A stretch of 64,000 nt of DNA, from assembly GCA_024235395.1 (NCBI GenBank), contig JACKMK010000002.1, positions 372,001-436,000 of the forward strand. Direction: 5' to 3'. The number at the start of each line of letters is the position of its first letter. Position 1 is the first letter of the stretch. The notes below the pieces were generated by a model that did no database searches, was not told where the DNA came from, and saw nothing but the letters and a program-made list of their open reading frames with translations. Positions 33,879-43,007 of the stretch are shown in pieces. This stretch comes from Chromatiaceae bacterium (lineage in GTDB: Bacteria > Pseudomonadota > Gammaproteobacteria > Chromatiales > Chromatiaceae). The position numbers were made by a program, and so were the translations under genes.

Positions 33879-35081
33879 TCAGTCGCCGTACCCGAAATGC
33901 TCGGCCACATAGTCGATGTCCTTGTCGCCACGACCCGAGAGGTTCACCAGGATGGTCTGCCCCGGGAGTTCCGGCGCGACCTGCATCGCATAGGCGACGG
34001 CGTGGGCGCTCTCCAATGCGGGGATGATGCCTTCCAGGCGTGACAGCCGATAGAAGGCGTCCAGCGCCTGGCGGTCGTCGACCGCGGCGTAGTGCACGCG
34101 CCCCGTCTTGTACAGGAAGGCATGCTCCGGGCCGACCCCCGGATAGTCGAGACCCGAGGCGATCGAGTGAACCGGTGCCGGCTGCCCGGCGTCGTCGGTC
34201 AGCACCAGGGTGCGGAATCCGTGAATCTCGCCGTCGTGACCGTAGGTGATGGTCGCCGAGTGTTCGCCCAGCTTGGTGCCGCGGCCGAGTGGCTCGACAC
34301 CGTGCAGGGCGACATCGTCGTCGTCGATGAAGCCCTGGAAGATACCCATCGCGTTCGAGCCGCCACCGACACAGGCCATCACGTGGTCGGGCAGTTCCCC
34401 CCCGGTCATCTCGGCGAACTGTCCGCGCGCCTCCTGGCCGACGATGCGCTGGAAGTCACGCACCATCATCGGAAAAGGATGCGGTCCGACCACCGAGCCG
34501 ATCGCGTAGATGCTGTTCGCAGGATCCTTCAGGTACGACTGGAATGCCGAATCCACGGCCTCTTTCAGGGTTCGCGCACCGAACCCGACCGGCACGACCG
34601 TGGCACCGAGCAGCTTCATGCGTACGACGTTCGGGTGCTCCTTTTCGATATCCACCTCGCCCATGTGGATCTCGCACTCGAGACCGAAGTAGGCCGCCGC
34701 GGTGGCCAGCGCCACGCCATGCTGACCGGCACCGGTCTCGGCGATCAGACGTTTCTTGCCCATGTGCTTGGCCAACAGCGCCTCGGCCATGCAGTGATTG
34801 AGCTTGTGTGCACCGGTGTGATTGAGGTCTTCGCGTTTCAGGTAGATACGCGCGCCGCCAAGCCCGTCGGACAGGTTGCGCGCGTAGTGCACCGGGGTCG
34901 GGCGGCCCTGGAAATGCTTGCGTATATAGGCCAGTTCATTCTGAAAATCGGCCGAGCGCGCGACGCGCGCGTAGGCCTCGGCGATCTCGGCGAACGGCTG
35001 TTCCAGTTGCGGCGGCAGGAAGGCGCCGCCGTAGTCACCGAACCAGCCCGCCTTGTCCGGATGTTGTTTCAGATAGCGCAT
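33879..35081 (-). CDS. trpB: Tryptophan synthase beta subunit, solitary
   Basis: PLP enzyme joining indole and serine. A 400-residue protein with the PLP lysine in HTGAHKLN (about residue 89), the catalytic glutamate in AETGAGQHG, the phosphate-binding loop VGGGSNAMGIF and the C-terminal NLSGRGDKDI. All catalytic residues appear intact. No trpA or trpF is adjacent, whereas in most gammaproteobacteria trpB directly precedes trpA. GGAGA precedes the ATG. Either trpA lies elsewhere or this is an additional stand-alone TrpB that uses free indole. Confidence 0.93.
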   Translation of the reverse strand: MRYLKQHPDKAGWFGDYGGAFLPPQLEQPFAEIAEAYARVARSADFQNELAYIRKHFQGRPTPVHYARNLSDGLGGARIYLKREDLNHTGAHKLNHCMAEALLAKHMGKKRLIAETGAGQHGVALATAAAYFGLECEIHMGEVDIEKEHPNVVRMKLLGATVVPVGFGARTLKEAVDSAFQSYLKDPANSIYAIGSVVGPHPFPMMVRDFQRIVGQEARGQFAEMTGGELPDHVMACVGGGSNAMGIFQGFIDDDDVALHGVEPLGRGTKLGEHSATITYGHDGEIHGFRTLVLTDDAGQPAPVHSIASGLDYPGVGPEHAFLYKTGRVHYAAVDDRQALDAFYRLSRLEGIIPALESAHAVAYAMQVAPELPGQTILVNLSGRGDKDIDYVAEHFGYGD

Positions 35082-35332
35082 GTTGTTGCCGGGTCTCCGT
35101 CGAATGGGATCCGTGAGCGGCGTACGCTCACCATGGGGTCGACGCGCATCATAGGTCTGCGGGCCCGTGGAATACAGGGCGCGCCCCCGCGATGTTGCCC
35201 CTCGGAGGCCCGATTAGCCAGTGAGCCCAAGCGGCCGCGTGCTGTTTCGTCTCCGCAAACGCGCGACCGCGGATGCGACGCCCGGTCAACCTCGGGTACT
35301 CTCTGAGGCAGGCAGACTGCGGGAGTGTGGAC

Positions 35333-35611
35333 ATGGTGGCGGTGAAGCGATTGGTGTTGGACGTGCTCAAACCGCACCGGCCGAACGGGCTGGAGTTCGC
35401 ACAGACACTGGCCGCGGTCGGCCCCGACTACCGGGTGCACCTGACGGTGCTGGAGGTCGATGAAAGCACCGAGACCCTGCGGGTCGTCGTGCAGAGCGAC
35501 GCGCTGGACTTCGATGCCATCCTGCTTGCGATCGAACAGATGGGCGGGTCGCTGCACAGCATCGACGAGGTGGAGGTGCAGAGCGAGGGTAGGGCGGCCG
35601 CCGACCGGTGA
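35333..35611 (+). CDS. DUF211 domain protein
   Basis: A 92-residue protein matching my memory of DUF211: it opens MVAVKRLVLDVLKPHRPNGLEFAQ and has a ferredoxin-like alternation (VHLTVLEVDESTETLRVVVQ; DFDAILLAIEQMGGSLHSIDEVEV). GGGAG lies before the ATG at 35333. Its stop overlaps the GTG start of the VIT-like membrane gene, which overlaps or abuts the P-type ATPase. It may act as a small cytoplasmic regulator or chaperone for the transporters; inference from context. Confidence 0.8.
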   Translation: MVAVKRLVLDVLKPHRPNGLEFAQTLAAVGPDYRVHLTVLEVDESTETLRVVVQSDALDFDAILLAIEQMGGSLHSIDEVEVQSEGRAAADR

Positions 35612-36192
35612 ATCCCCTGGAACAGCTCACACTGCTGCTGCGCATCACCCGGACGCACGGCATTCTCCGGCGCTATTTCGTGGTCAATGGATTTGATGGC
35701 GCGCTGACGATGCTTGGCCTGATCACCGGTTTTCTGGTCAGCACACCGCCCGAGTTGTCGATCGTGATCGGCGCCTGTGTGGGTGCAGCGGTTGCGCTCG
35801 GCGTCAGCGGCGTGAGCAGCGCCTACGTCAGTGAGTCGGCCGAGCGACGCCGGGCATTGCAGGATCTTCAGGACGCGATGGTCGCTGACCTTGGCAACAG
35901 TCTGCACGCGGACGCGGTGCGCTGGGTGCCATGGCTGATCGCACTCGCCAACGGCGCGTCGCCACTGCTGTTCTCGCTGTTGATCATGATTCCGTTGTGG
36001 TTGGCGCAGGGCGGCCTCCAGTTGCCGCTGCCGCCGCTGTATGCGGCAGCGGCAGTGGCGCTGCTGCTTATCTTCTTGCTTGGCATGTTTCTCGGTCGCA
36101 TCGCCCGTATCAACTGGTGGTGGAGTGGCCTCAAGACTTTGCTGCTCGGGTTGGCGACGGCCGGTCTGATCGTATTGGTCGCCGGGATTTGA
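35608..36192 (+). CDS. VIT/CCC1-like membrane protein (TIGR00267 type)
   Basis: A 194-residue integral membrane protein with about five hydrophobic segments. The N-terminal part (FVVNGFDGALTMLGLITGFLVS; GVSSAYVSESAERR) resembles vacuolar iron transporter-like proteins, including the conserved D-x-A-L-T pattern. It starts with GTG overlapping the DUF211 stop and ends two bases before the ATPase start. Probably moves divalent metal, but substrate is not shown by the sequence. Confidence 0.82.
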   Translation: MNPLEQLTLLLRITRTHGILRRYFVVNGFDGALTMLGLITGFLVSTPPELSIVIGACVGAAVALGVSGVSSAYVSESAERRRALQDLQDAMVADLGNSLHADAVRWVPWLIALANGASPLLFSLLIMIPLWLAQGGLQLPLPPLYAAAAVALLLIFLLGMFLGRIARINWWWSGLKTLLLGLATAGLIVLVAGI

Positions 36193-36193
36193 G

Positions 36194-38815
36194 ATGGCTC
36201 GACAGGACTGGTCGATACTCGACGTCGAAGCGGTATTGACATCGCTCGGTAGCGGCCGGCGCGGGCTGACCGCGGCCGAGGCGCAGCGGCGCCTGCTGGA
36301 GCAGGGTCCGAACCGTCTGCCCGAGGCACGCCCACGTACGCCGCTGCGGATGCTCGTGGCGCAGTTCACCGATTTCATGATCCTGGTGCTGTTGGCGGCC
36401 GCGGTGATATCCGGCCTGGTCGGTGAGCCCCAGGACACCGTCGTGATCCTGGTCATCGTGCTACTCAACGCGGGGATCGGTGCGCTACAGGAGTACCGCG
36501 CCGAACGCGCCGTTGCGGCGTTGCGCGCCCTGGCTGCACCGATGGCGCGGGTCCGGCGTGATGACCGGCCGATCACGGTCGAGTCCGCCCAGCTGGTGGC
36601 CGGCGACCTGGTGCTGCTGGAGGCCGGCGATGCGGTGCCGGCGGACCTGAGGTTGGTCGAGACCGAGGGCCTGCAGGTTAACGAGGCGGCGTTGACCGGC
36701 GAATCACAGCCGGTCGACAAGCAGGCCGAGGCGCTGGGCGCACCCGATGTCGCGCTGGCGCAGCGCAGCAACATGGCGTTCAAGGGCAGTCTGGCCACAC
36801 GCGGACGCGGTTGCGGGGTCGTGGTGGCTACCGGTGAGGCCACCGAGCTCGGTGCCATCGCGGCGTTGCTGCGCAGCGAGGTCAAGGTCAGGACGCCGTT
36901 ACAGGTCCGCCTGGCGCGCTTCGGACGCTACCTGGCCCTGGCGGTGCTTGGGTGCATGGTGGTGTTCGTCGCCGGCCTGCTGCAGGGCCAGCCGGTACTG
37001 CTGATGTTCCTGACCGCGGTGAGCCTTGCGGTGGCCGCGATCCCCGAGGCGCTGCCCGCGGTGGTCACGATCTCGCTGGCGTTCGGCGCGCGCAAGCTGA
37101 TCCGGCAGAACGCGCTGGTACGCAACCTGCCGGCGGTCGAGACCCTCGGTTCGGTCACCTACATCTGTGCGGACAAGACCGGCACATTGACCCTCAACCG
37201 GATGACGGTGGAGGCCTATTTCGCCGACGGTCAGCAGCATGTGCAGCTGCCGCAGGACGCAGATGGCGGATGGGCCGAGGCCGGCCGGGTGATGGCGTTG
37301 AACAACGACATTGCCGAACGCGACGGACGACCGACCGGAGAGCCGACCGAGCTCGCGCTGTACGAGGCGGCCCGGGCCGCGGGTTACGACAAGGCGGCGC
37401 TGGAACGTCGGCTGCCGCGGATCGCAGTGCTTGCGTTCGACAGCGAGCGCCAGCAGATGACGACGCTGCATCGCTCGGGGTCGGGTGTGCTGGCGTACGT
37501 CAAAGGCGCGCCGGAACGCATCATCCCGCAATGCCGCGAGATCGCCCAGAGCGGCGGCAGTGCGCCCTTGCAACCGGAATCGCTGCTGGCCGCCGCCGAG
37601 CAGCTGACCGCACAGGGCTACCGCGTGTTGGCATTGGCCAGGCGTACGCTCGCCGACCTGCCGCAACCGTTGTCCGCCGCCGCTGTGGAGCGCGACCTGA
37701 GCTTTCTCGCGCTGGTCGCGCTGATCGACCCGCCACGCGCCGAGGTGCCGCAGGCGGTGGCCGATTGCCGCTCGGCCGGGATCACCCCTGTGATGATCAC
37801 CGGCGATCATCCGGGCACTGCGCGCGCGATCGCCCACCGCCTCGGCATCATCGACGGCGCGCAGACGGTGCTGACCGGCAGTGAGCTCGCGGCGATGTCC
37901 GACGAGGAATTCGCGCAGCGGGTCGAGTCTATCCGCGTCTACGCGCGGGTCAGTCCGCAGCAGAAGCTGCGCATCATCAAGGCGCTGCAGCAACACGGCG
38001 AATATGTAGCGATGACCGGCGACGGGGTCAACGATGCGCCGGCGTTGAAGCGTGCCGGGATCGGTGTCGCGATGGGCGACAAGGGCACCGATGTCGCGCG
38101 CGAAGCGGCCGACATGGTGTTGCTGGACGACAATTTCGCCACCATCGTCAGCGCCGTGCGCAGCGGCCGGCACATCTTCGACAACATCCGCAAGTTCATC
38201 AAATACACGATGAGTTCGAATGCGGGCGAGATCTGGACGCTGTTCCTGGCGCCTTTTCTCGGACTGCCGGTGCCGTTGCTGCCGATCCATATCCTCTGGA
38301 TCAACCTCGTGACCGACGGGCTGCCCGGACTGGCGTTCACTGCCGAGCCCGCAGAGCCCGGCATCATGCGCCGCCGGCCGCGTCCGCCGGACGAGAGCAT
38401 CGTCGCGCACGGCATGTGGCAGCACATCGTCTGGGTCGGCCTGTTCATCGGCGGCCTGTCGATCGCCGCTCAGGCCTGGGCGATCGCGCACGAGCTGGCG
38501 CATTGGCAGACCATGGTGTTCGCGGTGTTGACGTTCTCGCAGTTGTTTCACGCGCTGGCGGTGCGTGGTGAACGCACCTCGCTGCTGGTGCTCGGGCTAT
38601 TCAGCAACAAACCGATGCTGGGGGCCATCGGTGCCACCGTGGCGCTGCAGTTGGCGGTGATCTATCTGCCGGTGTTGAACGCGGTGTTTCATACCCGGCC
38701 GTTGCCGCCTGCCGACCTGGCGTTTTGCCTGGCATTGGCATCGCTGGTACTGGTCGCCGTCGAGATCGAGAAGCTGCTGGTACGGCGCGGAAGGCTGTAC
38801 GCCGAGGCCGTTTAG
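36194..38815 (+). CDS. P-type cation ATPase, calcium-pump type
   Basis: An 873-residue P2-type ATPase: an N-terminal cation-ATPase domain, actuator with LTGESQPVDKQ, M4 with the ion-binding segment AAIPEALPAVVTISLAFG, phosphorylation motif DKTGTLT (D327), nucleotide domain with KGAPERI, hinge TGDGVNDAPALKRAGIG, and C-terminal membrane domain. PEALP in M4 (PEGLP in SERCA) suggests Ca2+ or Mn2+ rather than heavy metals. Third gene of an operon with DUF211 and the VIT-like gene, which supports a shared metal-handling role. Confidence 0.93.
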   Translation: MARQDWSILDVEAVLTSLGSGRRGLTAAEAQRRLLEQGPNRLPEARPRTPLRMLVAQFTDFMILVLLAAAVISGLVGEPQDTVVILVIVLLNAGIGALQEYRAERAVAALRALAAPMARVRRDDRPITVESAQLVAGDLVLLEAGDAVPADLRLVETEGLQVNEAALTGESQPVDKQAEALGAPDVALAQRSNMAFKGSLATRGRGCGVVVATGEATELGAIAALLRSEVKVRTPLQVRLARFGRYLALAVLGCMVVFVAGLLQGQPVLLMFLTAVSLAVAAIPEALPAVVTISLAFGARKLIRQNALVRNLPAVETLGSVTYICADKTGTLTLNRMTVEAYFADGQQHVQLPQDADGGWAEAGRVMALNNDIAERDGRPTGEPTELALYEAARAAGYDKAALERRLPRIAVLAFDSERQQMTTLHRSGSGVLAYVKGAPERIIPQCREIAQSGGSAPLQPESLLAAAEQLTAQGYRVLALARRTLADLPQPLSAAAVERDLSFLALVALIDPPRAEVPQAVADCRSAGITPVMITGDHPGTARAIAHRLGIIDGAQTVLTGSELAAMSDEEFAQRVESIRVYARVSPQQKLRIIKALQQHGEYVAMTGDGVNDAPALKRAGIGVAMGDKGTDVAREAADMVLLDDNFATIVSAVRSGRHIFDNIRKFIKYTMSSNAGEIWTLFLAPFLGLPVPLLPIHILWINLVTDGLPGLAFTAEPAEPGIMRRRPRPPDESIVAHGMWQHIVWVGLFIGGLSIAAQAWAIAHELAHWQTMVFAVLTFSQLFHALAVRGERTSLLVLGLFSNKPMLGAIGATVALQLAVIYLPVLNAVFHTRPLPPADLAFCLALASLVLVAVEIEKLLVRRGRLYAEAV

Positions 38816-38824
38816 CGTTCGATC

Positions 38825-39670
38825 ATGACGCGTGGCAAGACCGTCCTGCTGATGGCCCTGGTGCTGGCGGCGTTTGCCGGCAACCCGCTGTTGTGCCGCA
38901 TGGCGCTGAAGGAGACCGCGATCGATCCGGCGACCTTCACGAGCATCCGGTTGCTGTCGGGTGCAGTGACGCTTTGGATGGTCGTGCGCTGGCGGCACGC
39001 TGCGGGTTGCAGCACTGGCCGCTGGTGGTCCGCGCTCGCCCTGTTCGCGTATGCCGCGCTGTTCTCCTTTGCCTACGTCGGCCTGAGTGCGGCGACCGGG
39101 ACCCTGCTGCTGTTCGGCGCCGTGCAGGTCACGATGATCGGCCACGGCCTACGGCGCGGTGAGCGTCTGGATGCCTGGCAGATCCTGGGTATGGTGACTG
39201 CGTTGGCAGGCCTGTTGGGCCTGTTGTTGCCCGGGTTGACCGCACCACCGCTGTTCGAAGCGTGCCTCATGCTCGCCGCGGGATTCGCCTGGGGTGTGTA
39301 TTCGCTGCACGGCCGCGGGACCGGTGATCCGCTCTGCGTTACCGCCGGGAACTTCGCGCGTGCCGTGCCGCTGTCGTTGTTGCTGAGTGCACTGGCGTTG
39401 AGCTGGCAGCATTGGGATGCACCGGGCATCTGGTTGGCGCTGGCCTCCGGCACGCTCACGTCCGGCATCGGCTATGCGGTCTGGTATGCGGTGCTGCCGC
39501 AACTCACCGCGATCTCCGCGGCCACGGCACAGCTCAGCGTCCCGGTGATCACCGCGCTCGCCGGGGTCGCGTTGCTCGGCGAGGCCCTTTCGTCGCGGCT
39601 GGTGGTCGCCTCGGTGGCTATCCTCGGTGGTATCGCACTGGTGATCAGGCGGGTACCGCCGGTGCGCTGA
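38825..39670 (+). CDS. EamA/DMT-family permease
   Basis: A 281-residue protein with about ten hydrophobic segments in two homologous halves, as in DMT/RhaT-type exporters. Segments include FTSIRLLSGAVTLWMVV and VPVITALAGVALLGEALS, the latter typical for the second EamA repeat. Starts 10 bp after the ATPase stop, so may be part of the same transcript. Substrate unknown. Confidence 0.9.
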   Translation: MTRGKTVLLMALVLAAFAGNPLLCRMALKETAIDPATFTSIRLLSGAVTLWMVVRWRHAAGCSTGRWWSALALFAYAALFSFAYVGLSAATGTLLLFGAVQVTMIGHGLRRGERLDAWQILGMVTALAGLLGLLLPGLTAPPLFEACLMLAAGFAWGVYSLHGRGTGDPLCVTAGNFARAVPLSLLLSALALSWQHWDAPGIWLALASGTLTSGIGYAVWYAVLPQLTAISAATAQLSVPVITALAGVALLGEALSSRLVVASVAILGGIALVIRRVPPVR

Positions 39671-39685
39671 TGCAGGCCGGGCGCC

Positions 39686-39994
39686 ATGGAACGGGAGGGC
39701 GGGCGATTGGACACCATATCGGCTGGCATGCGCGGGCGCGCCGCGATTGCGATGCTGGCGACGACCCTCGTGGTCTGGGCCTACGGCATGCTGACACACA
39801 CCTTCGTGCGGGGTGCCTGGTGGTTCTATCTGCCATGGTTCGTGTTGCCGCCGGCGCTGGTCTGGGGCGTCCTGCAGATGTTGCGGCGACCGTCGCGCAG
39901 GTGGCGGCTACTCGGTGCATTGCTGTCGCTGCCGGCGATCGCGCTGTGGCTGTTGTCGCTGCTGCTGGCCGCCACTGGATTCGACATGCACTGA
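39686..39994 (+). CDS. Small membrane protein, unknown
   Basis: Up to 102 residues with three hydrophobic segments (AAIAMLATTLVVWAYGML, FYLPWFVLPPALVWGVL, LLSLPAIALWLLSLLLA). Start uncertain: ATG at 39686, a TTG at 39708 preceded by GGGAGGG, or ATG at 39728. Sixteen bases after the permease gene. No family recognised. Confidence 0.65.
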   Translation: MEREGGRLDTISAGMRGRAAIAMLATTLVVWAYGMLTHTFVRGAWWFYLPWFVLPPALVWGVLQMLRRPSRRWRLLGALLSLPAIALWLLSLLLAATGFDMH

Positions 39995-40001
39995 ATCACA
40001 C

Positions 40002-40020
40002 CGGCGGGCGAGACGCCCGC
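40002..40020. terminator. GC-rich hairpin between convergent genes
   Basis: GGCGGGC-GAGAC-GCCCGCC, a perfect 7-bp stem with a five-base loop, lies in the 36-bp gap between two convergent stops. There is no T-run on either strand, so it may only weakly terminate in both directions. Confidence 0.4.
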
Positions 40021-40030
40021 CAAGCGCCGG

Positions 40031-40759
40031 TCAGTCGACCAGGTAATACTCGACGGTCGAGACAACCCGCACCTTTTTGATGTAAGGGGTGTTGCTGTCG
40101 CGGTCCTGGATTGTGAACAGGCCCTGGCTTGCGGCGCGGATCTTCCCGAGTCGACTCGACGAGTCCTGCGCGAACTTGGTGGCGACCTCGCGCGCGTTGC
40201 GCGTCGCTTCCTCGATCATCGCCGGTTTGATGTCGTTCAGGCCGGTATAGAGAAACTCGGTGCGCACGCCATAGTCCTGACCGGCGATCGCGATGCCCTG
40301 CTTGCCGAGGTCGGTAAGGCCGCGCATCGCCTGCCGCGCGCGTTCGACCTCCTTCGTGTATACCGTGACGCTGACGCTCCCGGCATAGCGCAGGTCTTGC
40401 GGCCCCGGGTTGCCGTAGGCCTGTGCCCGGCGATCGACGATCGCCGGGGGCGACAGGGTGATCTCATCGGCGGCGAATCCCGCATTGCGCAGAAACCCGA
40501 TGACCAGGTCACCCTGGCGTTCGAGGGATGCGTACAGGGGTTCCAGGTCGTCGCCGGCGACGCTGAACCGGATCGGCCAGATGGCAATGTCGGCGGCCAC
40601 CTCGCGTTCCGCCAGTCCCTTGACCGTCACGGTACGCTCGGTGGCCCTGAAACGCATCAGGCCGTCGGCGAGTTGATACCCAAGCAACGCCAGGCCGACC
40701 GCGAGCAATACGCCGAGCACCATGGCGGCGGCGGGTCCCTGGCTGGACTGTTCACGCAT
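40031..40759 (-). CDS. SIMPL (DUF541) domain protein
   Basis: A 242-residue protein anchored by an N-terminal hydrophobic helix (AAAMVLGVLLAVGLALLGYQL), followed by a SIMPL domain: TVTVKGLAEREVAADIAIWPIRFSV, YAGSVSVTVYTKEVERARQA, and RNAREVATKFAQDSSSRLGKI. AAAGGTGA lies before the ATG at 40757-40759. Periplasmic, membrane-tethered; function of the family is poorly known (oxidative-stress links have been reported for some). Confidence 0.9.
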   Translation of the reverse strand: MREQSSQGPAAAMVLGVLLAVGLALLGYQLADGLMRFRATERTVTVKGLAEREVAADIAIWPIRFSVAGDDLEPLYASLERQGDLVIGFLRNAGFAADEITLSPPAIVDRRAQAYGNPGPQDLRYAGSVSVTVYTKEVERARQAMRGLTDLGKQGIAIAGQDYGVRTEFLYTGLNDIKPAMIEEATRNAREVATKFAQDSSSRLGKIRAASQGLFTIQDRDSNTPYIKKVRVVSTVEYYLVD

Positions 40760-40891
40760 GGTCACCTTTCCTGTCCCCGGCCGCCTGTCATTACGAGTGC
40801 CCATAGTACAGCTTGGCCGGGTCGCGCAGAGACGTTGCCGCCACAGGCGTGGCCACGCCTGATCTGCGGGATCCCGCGGTGTGTCCGGGCA

Positions 40892-41815
40892 TCAGCCTGT
40901 CGTCCCGATGCGACGGTCCCATTCCGGCAGGTCACCGAGCCGGGCGGCGAGGAAGTCCACAAAGGCATGTACCCGGCGGGCGATCAGCCGACCGGGCGGA
41001 AACACCGCATGGATGCCCAGCGGAGGTCGCTGGTAGTCGCGCAGTATGGGTATCAGCGCGCCGCTTTCGATCAGGTTGCTGACGATGAAGGTCGGCGAGT
41101 TCACGATGCCGAGTCCGGCGGCCGCCGCGCCCGCCAGGGCGTCGCCGTTGTTGACGCGTAGCCGGATGCCCGGGATCGCCACGGTGAGGTCGCGACCGCC
41201 GCAGTCGAACTGCCAGGCCTGCGCCGGCGTGACGTTCGCGTAGTGCAGACCGGTATGGGCGGCGAGGTCCGCCGGCTCGCGCGGGGTGCCGTGGCGTGCG
41301 AGGTAATCCGGACTTGCACAGGTCGCGAACCTCACGGTACCGAGGCGGCGCGCGAGCAACGTCGAGTCGCGCAGCGTGCCGATCCGGACCGCGAGGTCGA
41401 AGCCTTCCTCGACCAGGTTGACCTCGCGGTCGTTGAGGTCCATGTCGAGTTCGATCCCCGGGTGTTCGTTCAGGAACTCGTTCAGCGTACCGGTCAGGTG
41501 ATGCAGGCCGAACGACAGCGGCGCCGCGATGCGCAGGCGCCCGCGCAGCGCCGCCGAAGCGTCGATCAGCGACTGTTCGGCCTCGTTGAGTTCGGCCAGG
41601 ATGCGCAGCGCGCGCTCATGGAACTGCTGTCCGGGGCCGGTCAGTGAAAGCGTGCGCGTCGTGCGCTGCAGCAGCTGCACGCCCAGGTGGCGTTCGAGGG
41701 CGCTGACGCGGCGACTGATCATCGACTTGGCGGTCGCCAGTCGTTCGGCCGCGGCACTGAAGCTTCCGGCCTCCACGACGGTCACGAAGGCCTCGAGTTG
41801 GGCGAATCGGTCCAT
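40892..41815 (-). CDS. LysR-family transcriptional regulator
   Basis: A 307-residue LysR protein: N-terminal winged HTH (MDRFAQLEAFVTVVEAGSFSAAAERLATAKSMISRRVSALE) and a substrate-binding domain of the usual length. AaeR/DsdC-like subgroup with the pattern RLRIAAPLSFGLHHL. Divergent from the doxX-azoreductase-pirin operon, which it most likely controls, probably in response to quinones or electrophiles. Confidence 0.95.
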   Translation of the reverse strand: MDRFAQLEAFVTVVEAGSFSAAAERLATAKSMISRRVSALERHLGVQLLQRTTRTLSLTGPGQQFHERALRILAELNEAEQSLIDASAALRGRLRIAAPLSFGLHHLTGTLNEFLNEHPGIELDMDLNDREVNLVEEGFDLAVRIGTLRDSTLLARRLGTVRFATCASPDYLARHGTPREPADLAAHTGLHYANVTPAQAWQFDCGGRDLTVAIPGIRLRVNNGDALAGAAAAGLGIVNSPTFIVSNLIESGALIPILRDYQRPPLGIHAVFPPGRLIARRVHAFVDFLAARLGDLPEWDRRIGTTG

Positions 41816-41838
41816 ATTGTTGTCGATATAGCAACTAA
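41816..41838. promoter_or_regulatory. Candidate LysR operator
   Basis: ATT-GTTG-N9-CAAC-TAA forms an interrupted inverted repeat of the T-N11-A type immediately upstream of the regulator gene and 98 bp before doxX. An AT-rich stretch follows (41840-41870) that could carry the doxX promoter. Confidence 0.45.
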
Positions 41839-41935
41839 GAAATCGAATTAAGCATATTTATCTACCTTGGCGCAACGTTCAGGCTGTCTGCATCCGGCGG
41901 CCATCCCGGCCGCCGCGTTATCGGAGGCGGAAGAC

Positions 41936-42322
41936 ATGCAACTTGGCAATACACAGGCGGGACTGTTCCTCGCCGGACGGACGCTGATGTCGGCGATTTT
42001 CATCGTCGCGGGGATCGGCAAGCTCACCGGCTATGCAGCGACCCAGGGGTACATGGAATCGATGGGCGTACCGGGGGCGCTGCTCCCGCTGGTGATCCTG
42101 TTGGAACTGGGTGCCGGTCTGGCGCTGCTGCTCGGCTGGCGGGTACGCGCTGCCGCCCTGGGGCTGGCGGTCTTCAGCGTCGTGAGCGCGCTGATCTTTC
42201 ACTTCAACCTGGCCGATCAGATGCAGTCGATCCTGTTTCTGAAGAACCTGGCGATCGCCGGCGGCCTGTTGTTCGTCGCGGGGGCGGGTGCAGGCGCACT
42301 TGCGGTCGGTCGTGATGTCTAA
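41936..42322 (+). CDS. DoxX family membrane protein
   Basis: A 128-residue protein with four hydrophobic segments. The DoxX signatures are FLAGRTLMSAIFIVAGIGKLTGY and LVILLELGAGLALLLGWRVRAAA. GGAGG precedes the ATG at 41936. First gene of a three-gene unit with the FMN azoreductase and pirin; DoxX proteins accompany redox enzymes dealing with quinones or thiols. Confidence 0.93.
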   Translation: MQLGNTQAGLFLAGRTLMSAIFIVAGIGKLTGYAATQGYMESMGVPGALLPLVILLELGAGLALLLGWRVRAAALGLAVFSVVSALIFHFNLADQMQSILFLKNLAIAGGLLFVAGAGAGALAVGRDV

Positions 42323-42341
42323 TCGCAACGGGGAGAGGGCC

Positions 42342-43007
42342 GTGCCACGTCAGGCAGACTACCGGGTGTTGAGGATCGACAGCAGCGCGAACCCCGGCGA
42401 ATCCGTGTCGCGACAGCTGGGCGATGAAGTGATTCGACGGATCACTGGGCAAGGTGGCCGTGTCAAGGTCCACACAATCGATCTCGCGCGGGGTATGCCG
42501 CATATCGACGCCGACTGGGTGGAGGCGAACTTCACCCCCGCCGATCGGCGGTCCGCGGTACAGCAGGCACGCCTCGCCGCTTCGGACGCCGCCGTTGCGG
42601 CGTTGCGGGCGGCCGACGTCCTGGTGATGACCGTGCCGGTCTACAATTTTTCGGTGCCATCGGCGCTGAAGGCGTGGATCGACCACGTGTGCCGTGCCGG
42701 CGTGACCTTCCGCTACACCGCGGACGGCCCGAAGGGTCTGCTCGATGATCGTCCTGTGTACCTGGCGATGGCTTCGGGCGGGGTACCGTTCGGCAGCGCT
42801 GTCGATTTCGCCAGCGGCTACCTGCGCCAGGTACTGGCTTTCATCGGGTTGAACGACGTACGCCTGATCGGGGCCGCCGGTGTCGCCGCGGATGCGCAGG
42901 CAGCGCGCAGCGCAGCGCTCGAACAACTCGACCATTGGTTGCCCGATGTCGGTGGCCAGGTCGCCAGAGGAGGTGGGTATGCAGGACCTGAAATCCATCA
43001 ACGGTAG
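42342..43007 (+). CDS. azoR: FMN-dependent NADH azoreductase/quinone reductase
   Basis: Flavodoxin-like fold FMN enzyme reducing quinones and azo compounds. It opens with VLRIDSSANPGESVSRQLGDEV and contains TVPVYNFSVPSALKAWIDHV and MASGGVPFGSAVDFASGYL. I chose the GTG at 42342 because GGGGAGAGG is directly upstream and it follows the doxX stop; an ATG at 42315 would overlap doxX. That gives 221 residues. The end overlaps the pirin gene by 29 bp. Confidence 0.9.
   Translation: MPRQADYRVLRIDSSANPGESVSRQLGDEVIRRITGQGGRVKVHTIDLARGMPHIDADWVEANFTPADRRSAVQQARLAASDAAVAALRAADVLVMTVPVYNFSVPSALKAWIDHVCRAGVTFRYTADGPKGLLDDRPVYLAMASGGVPFGSAVDFASGYLRQVLAFIGLNDVRLIGAAGVAADAQAARSAALEQLDHWLPDVGGQVARGGGYAGPEIHQR

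Noticed and set aside
40002..40020. Strong terminator for the SIMPL gene
   Set aside because: The hairpin is perfect but no T-run follows on either strand, so I list it only as a weak candidate.
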